From Bacteroidota bacterium (lineage in GTDB: Bacteria > Bacteroidota > Bacteroidia > Chitinophagales > UBA10324): a stretch of 64,000 nt of DNA. The stretch lies in assembly GCA_014190575.1 (NCBI GenBank), contig BJGQ01000006.1, forward strand, positions 1-64,000. The letters are read 5' to 3'. The position numbers and the translations under genes were made by a program. Positions 53,274 through 61,773 of the stretch are shown in pieces. Numbering within the stretch: the first letter of the stretch is position 1; every line of letters begins with the position of its first letter. The notes beneath the pieces were generated by a model. The model did no database searches and had not been told where the DNA came from. It saw nothing but the letters and a program-made list of their open reading frames with translations.

Positions 53274-53798
53274 TTATTTTTTCTTATCCAACACATTTGC
53301 AGTGAATTCAATCACGGTGAAATTCGGAATTGTATTAGCTGTAACATGAACTGCTTTGTGCTGTTTTCCACCTTTCCCTTCTGAATTAAAAACCACGCTG
53401 ATTATCCCTTCGTTGCCGGGCATAATCGGTTCTTTTGAGTATGAGGGGATTGTGCATCCACAAGAAGCTTTAGCGCTTCTGATTACCAAGGGATTTTTTC
53501 CTGTATTTTTTAATTTAAATTCATGAGTGACTATATCACCTTCATATATATCTCCGAAGTTGAAAATTTCCTCAGCGAACTCAATAGAAGTAAGAGTTGA
53601 ATCATTGAGCCGTTGATTGGCAATTGGATTTTGGCCCATCATATTTTGCATTGGACCGGCATTATTTTTATTTTCAATAAAGTTAGAAGGGAATTGTGGT
53701 TCTTTTGGTAATACAAGCCGCAATATTTCTACTACTGCAATTGCAAAAAAACTCAGTGCAATAACAATTAACGCAATCGTTTTTAAATTTTCTTTCAT
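53274..53798 (-). CDS. DUF1573 family exported or membrane-anchored protein
   Basis: From the ATG at 53798 the protein starts MKENLKTIALIVIALSFFAIA, a signal anchor, and has 174 residues. An extra 31 codons upstream overlap the promoter and are rejected. The C-terminal 105 residues are a DUF1573 domain, an ASPM/SPD-2/hydin-like Ig fold: FNFGDIYEGDIVTHEFKLKNTGKNPLVI, the signature ASCGCT, then GNEGIISVVFNSEGKGG. Function unknown. It is the first gene of a four-gene operon (gap of 3 nt to ubiA). Confidence 0.82.
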   Translation of the reverse strand: MKENLKTIALIVIALSFFAIAVVEILRLVLPKEPQFPSNFIENKNNAGPMQNMMGQNPIANQRLNDSTLTSIEFAEEIFNFGDIYEGDIVTHEFKLKNTGKNPLVIRSAKASCGCTIPSYSKEPIMPGNEGIISVVFNSEGKGGKQHKAVHVTANTIPNFTVIEFTANVLDKKK

Positions 53799-53804
53799 GC
53801 AGCG

Positions 53805-53812
53805 CAAATTTA
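53805..53812 (-). promoter_or_regulatory. -7 promoter box TAAATTTG of the DUF1573-ubiA-yqgF-def operon
   Basis: On the minus strand TAAATTTG is followed by CGCTGC and then ATG at 53798, a 6-nt gap. The box sits in the 22-nt space after the stop of the PolX-like gene. The operon mRNA should be leaderless or nearly so. Confidence 0.6.
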
Positions 53813-53820
53813 TATCAGCA

Positions 53821-55518
53821 TTATTGCTTTGCCGCCATGGAACCAATTTTTGATTTACGAATGGTAAAATATTCTTCCAGTTCATTAACATTTCTTGAAT
53901 TGAAAGTCATTTTTTGAGTGAGCATTCCTTTGCGTGCAGCCAGTGTTCCATAATAAATATCATGAATACCAGAAAGGTTATGAGCATCCGGATTAATACT
54001 TATTTCTACTCCTAAAGAAATTGCAAATTGTATCCATCGCCAATCTAAATCTAACCGCCATGGGTGTGCGTTAATTTCAATTACAACATTATTTTTTGCC
54101 GCAACTTCTATCACCGCTTTGTGATTAATCGGATACCCGATTCGCGAAAGAAGTAATCTTCCGGTAGGGTGACCAAGTATTGTTGTATATGGATTTTCAA
54201 TGGCACGAATCAATCGTTCTGTTGCTTTCTCTTCACTCATTTTAAAGTTTTGGTGAATGGATGCAATCACAAAATCAAATCGTGAAAGAATATCTTCATT
54301 ATAATCAAGCGAGCCGTCACCTAAAATGTCTGATTCAATTCCCTTGAAAATTTTAAAAGGCGAAAGCCTTTGATTCAACTTATTTATTTCACTATGTTGT
54401 TGCAAAACCTGTTCAGCTGAAAGACCACTTGCATATGTAGCAGATTTTGAATGGTCGCTTATGCATAAATATTCGTAACCCAATTTCATGCTGTAACGAG
54501 CCATTTCTTCAATCGTATTATTTCCATCGCTCCATTTGGAGTGAGCATGTACTACACCCTTTATTTCTTTCATTTCAATTAACTGAGGCAATTTATTTTC
54601 CGTAGCTAATTCAATTTCATTTATTCCTTCTCGCAGTTCAGGTAGAATGAAACTTAATCCTGCTGATTGGTAAATTTCTTCTTCACTTGAAAAATGTTTT
54701 GAATCAAAATCAGAAATTCTTTTTTTAACATCTTCCACATGAACTTCATTTCCGGTAGTGATGAAAAGGTTTTTATAGAAATTATTTTTTTCTGAAAATG
54801 AAATTTGAAACAAAGTTCCTTCAGTTGTTTTTGCATGAATGGTGTTTTCAATTTCTTGCAGCTGATCGAACTGAGATTCATTCAACATTTCCATCACTTC
54901 TTCCAATGGAGCAGAAGTCAGCAGATCAATTTTATCCAACACCTCATAATATCGACGAAACTCCCCAGTAAATGAAATTTCTTCATCAGTAAAATATTTT
55001 TTCAGCAATTGAAACATCAATAAACTTTCTTGCTCCACTTCGGCATAACGGAATTTATTTTTGTGCTTCTGATAAAACTGAATATTTTCTAAAACTGTTT
55101 TTTGTGTTTTCTCCCCGAAACCTTTCAGTAAACTCAATCTGTTTTCGAGGCAGGCATATTTCAATTCATCAATGGTTTCAATTTCCAGTTCTTTCCAAAT
55201 GGTTGAAACTTTTTTCGGACCAATGCCCTTTATGCTCATCATCTCTACAACACCTGAAGGAGTTTTTTCCAACAACTCATCCAATAGTTTTATGTGACCA
55301 GTTGAAAGAAGCGATTGAATTTTTTGTTTTATTGCTACACCGATAGAAGGAATTGTATCCATTTCTTCAGATGTCATTTCACTCAATTCACCATTTAATT
55401 TGCTGATATTATAAGAAGCGGATAAATATGATTTTGCCTTAAATGAATTTTCTCCATGCAATTCCATGAGCTTGCCAAGCAATTCAAAAGCAGATTCTAT
55501 TTCGGAATTTGTAACCAT
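53821..55518 (-). CDS. PolX-like protein: HhH, degenerate Pol beta palm and PHP domain
   Basis: This 565-residue protein has the bacterial PolX layout. An 8-kDa helix-hairpin-helix region (about 1-145, PSIGVAIKQKIQSL and IKGIGPKKVSTIW) is followed by a palm-like region and a C-terminal PHP phosphoesterase domain (about 335-565). The PHP motifs are GVVHAHSKWSDG, LCISDHSKSA, IFKGIESDIL, SIHQNF, LGHPTG and INPDAH, which look intact. In the palm region the expected GSxRR...GDID is TGEFRR...LDKID (185-198), so Ser and the first catalytic Asp are lost. The protein is probably a DNA-repair phosphoesterase or nuclease and not an active polymerase. Confidence 0.85.
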   Translation of the reverse strand: MVTNSEIESAFELLGKLMELHGENSFKAKSYLSASYNISKLNGELSEMTSEEMDTIPSIGVAIKQKIQSLLSTGHIKLLDELLEKTPSGVVEMMSIKGIGPKKVSTIWKELEIETIDELKYACLENRLSLLKGFGEKTQKTVLENIQFYQKHKNKFRYAEVEQESLLMFQLLKKYFTDEEISFTGEFRRYYEVLDKIDLLTSAPLEEVMEMLNESQFDQLQEIENTIHAKTTEGTLFQISFSEKNNFYKNLFITTGNEVHVEDVKKRISDFDSKHFSSEEEIYQSAGLSFILPELREGINEIELATENKLPQLIEMKEIKGVVHAHSKWSDGNNTIEEMARYSMKLGYEYLCISDHSKSATYASGLSAEQVLQQHSEINKLNQRLSPFKIFKGIESDILGDGSLDYNEDILSRFDFVIASIHQNFKMSEEKATERLIRAIENPYTTILGHPTGRLLLSRIGYPINHKAVIEVAAKNNVVIEINAHPWRLDLDWRWIQFAISLGVEISINPDAHNLSGIHDIYYGTLAARKGMLTQKMTFNSRNVNELEEYFTIRKSKIGSMAAKQ

Positions 55519-55533
55519 AAAATAATTTGGTTA

Positions 55534-55563
55534 CAAAAATAACATCACTTACTTCGAAGTCAA
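55534..55563 (-). promoter_or_regulatory. full promoter (TTG-19-TATTTTTG) of the PolX-like gene
   Basis: On the minus strand TTG (55561-55563) and TATTTTTG (55534-55541) are separated by exactly 19 nt. The -33 element overlaps the end of porX. The ATG at 55518 is 15 nt downstream of the box. Confidence 0.65.
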
Positions 55564-57105
55564 TCGCACAACAGGACAAATCATTTCTTCCATGCTTAAA
55601 CCACCATGCTGAAAAGTATTTCGGAAGTGATTGACATGATAATTATAGTTGTTCGGATAAACGAAAAATGTATCAGCTTTTGCAAATATGAAAGTACTGC
55701 TCACATGTGGCTTCGGTAATTTTGCTTCCAATGGATTGCGCACTTCAAAAACTTCACGCGGATTGTAATTTAAATTTCTACCGTGCTTGTAACGAAGGTT
55801 GGTTGTGGTTTCTCTGTCGCCAATAACTTTCACAGGTTCTTTCACTCGAATGCTTCCATGGTCTGTAGAGATAATAATGTTCACTTTTTTTTCTGCTAGC
55901 TTCATGAGTGCTTGATATAATGGTGAATGCTCAAACCAAGAAAGTGTAATGGAGCGATAAGAAGTTTCATCGTTCGCTAATTCTTTCAATACCTGCATTT
56001 CTGTTCGTGCATGCGATAACAAGTCAACGAAATTATAAACGATAACATTGAATGGGTTTTGCAACAAGTTGTGAATGTTGTCAACCATTTTTTGTCCGTC
56101 GGTAGAGTTGGTAATCTTAGTGTACGAAAATTTTATATCCTTCTTACTTCGTACAATCAGGTCGCCGAGAAAATCCTGTTCGTGCAAATTTTTTCCGCCT
56201 TCTTCTTCATCGTTCAACCAGTAATTCGGAAATTTCTTTTCAATGTCGAGCGGAGTCATACCTGCAAAAATTGCGTTTCGACTGTACTGTGTACTTGTTG
56301 GAAGAATGGAATAATAAAAGTCTTCGGTATTCACTCTGAAATTTTCGCTAAGCAATGGTTGAATAATTTTCCATTGGTCGAAACGAAGATTATCAATGAG
56401 AACAAAAAATGTAGGAGTTTCATCATTAATAAATGGTAAAACTTTTTCGCTCATTAAAGTATGAGAGAGTATCGGTGCTGTTTCATCGGGTTTGTTCAGC
56501 CACTTGATATAATTTTTCGAAACGAATTTGCAAAACTCACTGTTGGCTTCACTCTTCTGCATATTCAACACATCGCGCATGTCGTTACTTTTCGATTTAT
56601 CCAATTCCAATTCCCAGTAAATCAACTTGCGATATAAATCTCCCCACTCTTGCTGATTCAAACCATTGCTCATTTGCATCATGATTTGCTGAAACTCCTT
56701 CTGATAATCAGAAGTGGTTTTTGAACTGATGAGCTGTCGGCTGTCGAGAATTTTTTTTAGTGTCAGTAAAATCTGATTGCTCTTTACCGGCTTAATCAGG
56801 TAGTCACTTATTTGCGAACCGATTGCCTGCTCCATTAAATTCTCTTCTTCGTTTTTCGTAATCATCACAATGGGCAACGCGGGATGAAGTGCTTTTATTC
56901 GGGAAAGAGTTTCCAAGCCGCTCAGTCCGGGCATTTGTTCATCCAGAAAAACCACATCAATAATCTGGTCCTTGCATTTTTCAATGGCATCCACACCATT
57001 ACTGGCTTCAATGATATTGTATCCTTTTTCGCTAAGGAAAAGCAGGTGCGGTTTCAATAATTCAATTTCATCGTCGCACCAAAGTATTGTGGCTAGGCTA
57101 CTCAT
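55549..57105 (-). CDS. porX: PorX-type response regulator with PglZ domain (T9SS regulator)
   Basis: From the ATG at 57105 the protein starts MSSLATILWCDDE and has 518 residues. Residues 1-120 are a receiver domain with acidic pair D11-D12, phospho-acceptor D55 in VVFLDEQMPGLSG, and the Lys in LIKPVKS. A helical linker follows, then a PglZ alkaline-phosphatase-fold domain (about 220-518) with VLIDNLRFDQW, ILPTSTQYSRNAIFAGMTP (metal-site Thr region) and IIISTDHGSIRV. PorX is required for T9SS expression in Porphyromonas gingivalis and its PglZ domain hydrolyses oligonucleotides. The T9SS cargo genes in this window fit this identity. No porY kinase is visible nearby. Confidence 0.9.
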   Translation of the reverse strand: MSSLATILWCDDEIELLKPHLLFLSEKGYNIIEASNGVDAIEKCKDQIIDVVFLDEQMPGLSGLETLSRIKALHPALPIVMITKNEEENLMEQAIGSQISDYLIKPVKSNQILLTLKKILDSRQLISSKTTSDYQKEFQQIMMQMSNGLNQQEWGDLYRKLIYWELELDKSKSNDMRDVLNMQKSEANSEFCKFVSKNYIKWLNKPDETAPILSHTLMSEKVLPFINDETPTFFVLIDNLRFDQWKIIQPLLSENFRVNTEDFYYSILPTSTQYSRNAIFAGMTPLDIEKKFPNYWLNDEEEGGKNLHEQDFLGDLIVRSKKDIKFSYTKITNSTDGQKMVDNIHNLLQNPFNVIVYNFVDLLSHARTEMQVLKELANDETSYRSITLSWFEHSPLYQALMKLAEKKVNIIISTDHGSIRVKEPVKVIGDRETTTNLRYKHGRNLNYNPREVFEVRNPLEAKLPKPHVSSTFIFAKADTFFVYPNNYNYHVNHFRNTFQHGGLSMEEMICPVVRLTSK

Positions 57106-57125
57106 AGTATAATTACTTTTGCCTG

Positions 57126-57133
57126 CGAATTTA
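57126..57133 (-). promoter_or_regulatory. possible -7 box TAAATTCG of porX
   Basis: On the minus strand TAAATTCG differs from TAnnTTTG at one position and is followed by CAGGC; the porX ATG at 57105 is 20 nt downstream. It lies 29 nt from the divergent box of the HD gene. Confidence 0.35.
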
Positions 57134-57162
57134 GTTGTTACAGTTGCATCCTTCATTAACAT

Positions 57163-57170
57163 TATTTTTG
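57163..57170 (+). promoter_or_regulatory. -7 promoter box TATTTTTG of the HD/lipid A gene cluster
   Basis: TATTTTTG is followed by TTTC and then the GTG start at 57175, a gap of 4 nt. A TTG at 57144-57146 lies 16 nt upstream. The transcript should be leaderless. Confidence 0.55.
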
Positions 57171-57174
57171 TTTC

Positions 57175-58401
57175 GTGAATAAAAGAAAAATCATCAACGA
57201 CCCGGTTTACGGATTTATTACAATTCCTTCAGAAATAATTTTCGATATAATCGAACATCGTTGGTTTCAACGATTGAGAAGGATACAGCAATTGGGATTA
57301 ACAAGTTTGGTTTATCCGGGTGGAAATCATACTCGATTTCAGCATACAGTCGGAGCCATGCACCTGATGACACAAACATTGGAAGTGCTTCGTTCAAAAG
57401 GAATTTTAATTACTGAAGAAGAAGGAGAAGCAGTGGTGATTGCAATTTTAATGCACGACATTGGTCACGGACCATTCTCTCATACACTCGAAAAAACTAT
57501 TGTGCAGGGAGTAAGTCATGAAGAATTATCTGCGCTGTTTATGGAGCGGTTGAATAAAGAATTTAAAGGAAAACTTTCATTGGCCATAAAAATTTTTCAG
57601 GATAAATACAAAAAGAAATTTCTGCATCAGTTGGTAAGCGGCCAATTAGATATGGACAGATTGGATTACCTGAACCGCGATAGTTTTTTCACAGGAGTGG
57701 CAGAAGGTGTAATTGGTTACGATAGAATTATTAAAATGCTTTCGGTTCACAAAGGAGAATTGGTGGTGGAGGCAAAAGGAATTTATAGCATCGAAAAATT
57801 TATTGTATCGCGTCGATTGATGTACTGGCAAGTATACTTACATAAAACTGTTTTGGTGGCTGAACAAATGTTGGTTCGGATTTTACAAAGGGCAAGAGAA
57901 TTAAGTATAAACGGGTCTGAAATTTTCGGTTCACCCGCACTTCATTTCTTTATTTCAGGAAACATTACTACAAAAGATTTTTATCAAAGCGATAATGTGT
58001 TTGAACAGTTTGCATTGCTGGATGATACCGATGTAATGAATGCAATAAAAGTGTGGCAGACACATGACGATAAAGTGCTTTCGTACCTGAGTAAATGTTT
58101 AATCAACCGGAAATTATTTCACATTGAATTGCAGTCACAACCATTCACTCAAAATAAAATTGAATCACTGCAATGGAAAATCGCAAAGAAATTTGTGATA
58201 GAAAAAACAGACTTGCAATATTTATTAATTGAAGAATCAACGAGTAACAATGCTTACAGCCGTAAGGGCGATGCGATTAAAATTTTATTGAAAGATGGAA
58301 AAGTAAAAGACATTGCTGAGGCGTCAGACCAATTAAATATTTCTGTTTTGTCAGAACCGGTTGTTAAATATTACATGTGCTGGCCGAAGGAGATTAAATA
58401 G
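57175..58401 (+). CDS. HD-domain phosphohydrolase (dGTPase/SAMHD1-like)
   Basis: This 408-residue cytoplasmic protein has the conserved opening INDPVYGFITIP and QRLRRIQQLGLTSLVYPGGNHTRFQH. It carries the HD metal motif LMHDIGHGPFSHTLE and later GQLDMDRLDYLNRDS. Bacterial members of this SAMHD1-like group hydrolyse dNTPs or related phosphoesters, but the substrate here is unknown. The GTG start follows its promoter box by 4 nt. It precedes lpxD by 53 nt and may be the first gene of the lipid A operon. Confidence 0.88.
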   Translation: MNKRKIINDPVYGFITIPSEIIFDIIEHRWFQRLRRIQQLGLTSLVYPGGNHTRFQHTVGAMHLMTQTLEVLRSKGILITEEEGEAVVIAILMHDIGHGPFSHTLEKTIVQGVSHEELSALFMERLNKEFKGKLSLAIKIFQDKYKKKFLHQLVSGQLDMDRLDYLNRDSFFTGVAEGVIGYDRIIKMLSVHKGELVVEAKGIYSIEKFIVSRRLMYWQVYLHKTVLVAEQMLVRILQRARELSINGSEIFGSPALHFFISGNITTKDFYQSDNVFEQFALLDDTDVMNAIKVWQTHDDKVLSYLSKCLINRKLFHIELQSQPFTQNKIESLQWKIAKKFVIEKTDLQYLLIEESTSNNAYSRKGDAIKILLKDGKVKDIAEASDQLNISVLSEPVVKYYMCWPKEIK

Positions 58402-58454
58402 GATCGATTTTTACTCCTCTTTCATTTAGCCGTTTATAAATTATTTTAGCGCCC

Positions 58455-59507
58455 ATGAATTTTACAGCAGGCGAATTATGCCATTGGTTAAATGGTCGCC
58501 TTGAAGGAAATCCTGAAGTAGTAATCACTCATCCATCTGGTATTGAAGATGCGAATGAAGGGTCTGTATCATTCATTGCCAATCCGAAATATTTGGAACA
58601 CGCAGCAACCACTAAAGCATCTGTGTTGTTGCTTGCTGAGTCAGCACCGATTGGAAAAACAAAAGTGACATCAATCATTCGTGTGACTGAACCCTATATT
58701 GCTTTTGCTCGTGTGATGCAGAAATTCAGCACAGCATTGGCCGATAAAACAGGAATAGAACAACCAAGTTACATTTCACCAACAGCCAAAATCGGCTGTG
58801 ATGTATACATAGGTGCATTTGCACATATTGGTGATAACGCGATTATAGAAGATGGAGTAAAAATTTTTCCGAACACAACTATTGGTGACCGGTGCGAAAT
58901 AAAAAAAGGTACTATTATTTATGCAGGAGTAAAAATATATGCCGATATAAAAATCGGGGAGCGATGCATTGTTCATGCAGGAGTGGTAATTGGCAGTGAT
59001 GGGTTTGGGCACGCGCCTTTGCCCGATGGTTCGTACATGAAAATTCCTCAGTTGGGAAATGTGATTATAGAAGATGATGTGGAGATAGGTTCTAACTCAA
59101 CCATTGACCGCGCAACAATGGGAAGCACCATCATTCACAGCGGAGTGAAGATTGATAACCTCGTGCAGATTGCACACAATGTAGAAATAGGTGAGTATAC
59201 AGTAATAGCGGCGCAAACCGGAATATCAGGTTCCACAAAAATCGGAAAAAAATGTTTGATTGGTGGCCAGGTTGGTTTTGTTGGGCACATTATTATTGCC
59301 GACGGAACACGAATCAACGCGCAGAGTGGAGTATCAAAAAGCATTAAAGATCCCGGCAAAGCATTCACGGGTTCTCCTGCTTTTAATTATACTGAATCAT
59401 TGCGTTCGCAAGTTGTCTTTCGTCACTTACCTTCGCTGCGTTTAAAAATTGAACAGCTCGAAAAAGAATTGGAAAACTTAAAGAAGAACAGGTTAGCAGA
59501 AAAATGA
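58455..59507 (+). CDS. lpxD: UDP-3-O-(3-hydroxyacyl)glucosamine N-acyltransferase
   Basis: LpxD adds the second hydroxyacyl chain in lipid A synthesis. The 350-residue protein has an N-terminal uridine-binding domain (about 1-100, EGSVSFIANPKYL). A left-handed beta-helix of hexapeptide repeats follows (IGCDVYIGAFAHIGDNAIIEDGVKIF and so on), with the catalytic His in DNLVQIAHNVEIGE. The C-terminal helix (LPSLRLKIEQLEKELENLKK) is a coiled coil. A box-like TATTTTAGCGCCC just before the ATG may be a weak internal promoter. The next gene overlaps by 4 nt. Confidence 0.95.
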   Translation: MNFTAGELCHWLNGRLEGNPEVVITHPSGIEDANEGSVSFIANPKYLEHAATTKASVLLLAESAPIGKTKVTSIIRVTEPYIAFARVMQKFSTALADKTGIEQPSYISPTAKIGCDVYIGAFAHIGDNAIIEDGVKIFPNTTIGDRCEIKKGTIIYAGVKIYADIKIGERCIVHAGVVIGSDGFGHAPLPDGSYMKIPQLGNVIIEDDVEIGSNSTIDRATMGSTIIHSGVKIDNLVQIAHNVEIGEYTVIAAQTGISGSTKIGKKCLIGGQVGFVGHIIIADGTRINAQSGVSKSIKDPGKAFTGSPAFNYTESLRSQVVFRHLPSLRLKIEQLEKELENLKKNRLAEK

Positions 59508-60904
59508 TTATCAGGCAGCGCACCATCAATAAACCTGTTTCACTTTCCGGTAAAGGATTACACACCGGCATGCCTGCAACTATCACATTTAAACAAGCTC
59601 CACCCAATCATGGGTTTGTTTTTAAGCGTGTGGATTTGCCCGGAAACAATACGATTAAAGCAGATGTTGATTTTGTTGTGGACACTTCTCGTGGAACCAC
59701 CATTGAAAACAAAGGAGTAAAAGTTCATACCATAGAACATGTACTTGCCGCATTGGTTGGAGCTGAGTTAGATAATGTGTTGATTGAAATTAATGGTCCT
59801 GAAGTTCCGATTATGGATGGAAGTTCATCCGCTTTTATTGATGCATTTTATGAATCTGGAATTATTGAACAGGAAGCCATCCGACATTACATAAAGCTAT
59901 CTGGAGATATTTCGCATTACGATTCGGAGAAAAATGTGCACATGAATGCATCGCCTGCCGATAATTTTAAAGTGGATGTTACTATTGATTACGATTCAAA
60001 TGTTTTAGGTAAACAGGAAGCGAGCTTAGGAAATATTTCAGAATTCAATAAAGAAATTGGCCAAGCAAGAACTTTTTGTTTTCTTCACGAAATCGAAGGA
60101 CTGGTAAAAAAGAATTTAATAAAGGGAGGCGACCTCGACAATGCAATTGTGGTAGTGGAACAAAAACCCGATGCAGAAACACTCGCCAAGTTGAACAAGC
60201 TTTTTGACCGTGTGGATGTGAAGGTGAACAAAGAAGGATATTTAAACAATACTGAATTACGATACGATAATGAACCCGCAAGACACAAGTTGTTGGATGT
60301 AGTTGGCGACCTCGCACTCATTGGTTCTCCGGTTAGAGCGCACATTACAGGTTCGCGCCCGGGGCATTCAACAAATGTTGCTTTTGCAAAAAAAATAAAG
60401 TCAATGATTAAAGAAATGAAAAACGGAAAAATGGCTCCATTCTATGATCCTAACACTCCGCCCGTTTATGACATCAGGCAGATTGAAAGAATTCTACCTC
60501 ACCAATATCCATTTTTATTGGTTGATAAAATTATAGAAATCACTGATCACAGTGTGGTGGGAATAAAGAATGTGACCTTCAACGAAAATTATTTCCAAGG
60601 ACACTTCCCTGGAAATCCTGTAATGCCGGGTGTTTTGCAAATAGAAGCAATGGCTCAAACCGGAGGAATATTAGTTATGAGCACATTGGAAGACCCAGAA
60701 CATTGGGATACTTACTTTTTAAAAATCGATAATGCACGATTCAAAAATAAAGTAGTACCAGGTGATACATTGGTAATGAAATTAGAACTGCTCTCGCCAA
60801 TTCGCCGCGGTATTTGCGAAATGCATGGAAAAATTTATGTCGGAAATAAAATTGTAACTGAGGCTGACCTAGTTGCGCAAATTGTTCGCAAGCAGCCAAT
60901 CTAA
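59504..60904 (+). CDS. lpxC: bifunctional UDP-3-O-acyl-GlcNAc deacetylase / 3-hydroxyacyl-ACP dehydratase (LpxC-FabZ fusion)
   Basis: The first 310 or so residues are LpxC, the zinc deacetylase that commits precursors to lipid A: VHTIEHVLAALVG and HKLLDVVGDLALIG carry zinc ligands, and HITGSRPGHSTN the general base region. From about residue 318 the chain is FabZ, with LPHQYPFLLVDKI (catalytic His) and GHFPGNPVMPGVLQIEAMAQ (catalytic Glu helix). The LpxC-FabZ fusion is a marker of Bacteroidota. It links fatty-acid supply with lipid A synthesis in one protein of 466 residues. Confidence 0.97.
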   Translation: MIIRQRTINKPVSLSGKGLHTGMPATITFKQAPPNHGFVFKRVDLPGNNTIKADVDFVVDTSRGTTIENKGVKVHTIEHVLAALVGAELDNVLIEINGPEVPIMDGSSSAFIDAFYESGIIEQEAIRHYIKLSGDISHYDSEKNVHMNASPADNFKVDVTIDYDSNVLGKQEASLGNISEFNKEIGQARTFCFLHEIEGLVKKNLIKGGDLDNAIVVVEQKPDAETLAKLNKLFDRVDVKVNKEGYLNNTELRYDNEPARHKLLDVVGDLALIGSPVRAHITGSRPGHSTNVAFAKKIKSMIKEMKNGKMAPFYDPNTPPVYDIRQIERILPHQYPFLLVDKIIEITDHSVVGIKNVTFNENYFQGHFPGNPVMPGVLQIEAMAQTGGILVMSTLEDPEHWDTYFLKIDNARFKNKVVPGDTLVMKLELLSPIRRGICEMHGKIYVGNKIVTEADLVAQIVRKQPI

Positions 60905-60972
60905 TTGCAACCAAATTGATAACAACAAAGTCTGTCAACAAAAATCTAAATCCGGAAAAGCGAAAACCTACT

Positions 60973-61773
60973 ATGATATCAAACCTCGCTTCAATTCATA
61001 CAAGTGCTAAGATTGGAAACAATGTAACTATTGAGCCATTTGCTTTTATAGCTGCGAATGTTGAGATTGGTGAAGGAACATGGATTGGTCCTAATTCAAG
61101 CATTATGGATGGAGCTCGAATTGGAAATAATTGTAAAATATTTCCAGGTGCAGTCATCAGTGGTGAACCACAGGATTTAAAATTTGAAGGAGAAGAAACC
61201 ATAACAATTATAGGAGATAATACCATCATCCGCGAATGTGTAACAGTAAATCGCGGAACCAAGTGGAGTTATAAAACCGAAGTTGGAAACAATTGTTTGC
61301 TCATGGCTTACTCGCATGTGGCACATGATTGTGTGATTGGAAATAATGTTGTGCTTGCGAATAATGTGAACCTTGCCGGGCATATAATTATTGAAGACTT
61401 TGTAAATATCGGAGGGGTTTCTGCTGTTCAGCAATTTTTAAAAATCGGAACGCAATCATTTATAACTGGTGGAAGTTTGGTTAGGAAAGATGTTCCTCCA
61501 TTTATTAAAGCTGCACGAGAACCATTGTCCTATGCAGGAGTAAATTCAGTTGGTTTAAAGAGAAGAGGATACAGCGCTGAATCAATTGCTGAGATTCATA
61601 ATATTTACCGAATCATTTTTATTGAGCACGATAATGTAACTAAAGCGCTTGATGTTTTAGAAGAAAAATTTCAATCATCTCCTGAGCGCGATGCTATCTT
61701 AAAATTTATCCGTGGATCCGAAAAGGGAATTATCAAGGGTTATGATTCCATTGTAAATGAAGATAACTCTTAA
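60973..61773 (+). CDS. lpxA: acyl-ACP-UDP-N-acetylglucosamine O-acyltransferase
   Basis: LpxA catalyses the first step of lipid A synthesis. The ATG at 60973 (MISNLASIHTSAKIGNNVTIEPF) is the natural start, giving 266 residues; the upstream in-frame codon at 60916 adds a non-conserved 19-residue leader. The protein has a hexapeptide beta-helix, the catalytic His in LLMAYSHVAHDCVIGNNV, and GLKRRGYSAESIAEIHNIYR in the C-terminal helical domain. It overlaps the next gene by 17 nt. Confidence 0.95.
   Translation: MISNLASIHTSAKIGNNVTIEPFAFIAANVEIGEGTWIGPNSSIMDGARIGNNCKIFPGAVISGEPQDLKFEGEETITIIGDNTIIRECVTVNRGTKWSYKTEVGNNCLLMAYSHVAHDCVIGNNVVLANNVNLAGHIIIEDFVNIGGVSAVQQFLKIGTQSFITGGSLVRKDVPPFIKAAREPLSYAGVNSVGLKRRGYSAESIAEIHNIYRIIFIEHDNVTKALDVLEEKFQSSPERDAILKFIRGSEKGIIKGYDSIVNEDNS

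Noticed and set aside
53799-53891. 31-codon N-terminal extension of the DUF1573 protein
   Set aside because: It overlaps the PolX-like gene and the promoter box and would hide the signal anchor.
56059-56439. 126-codon open frame antisense to porX
   Set aside because: It lies opposite a well-conserved PglZ domain and shows no protein-like pattern.
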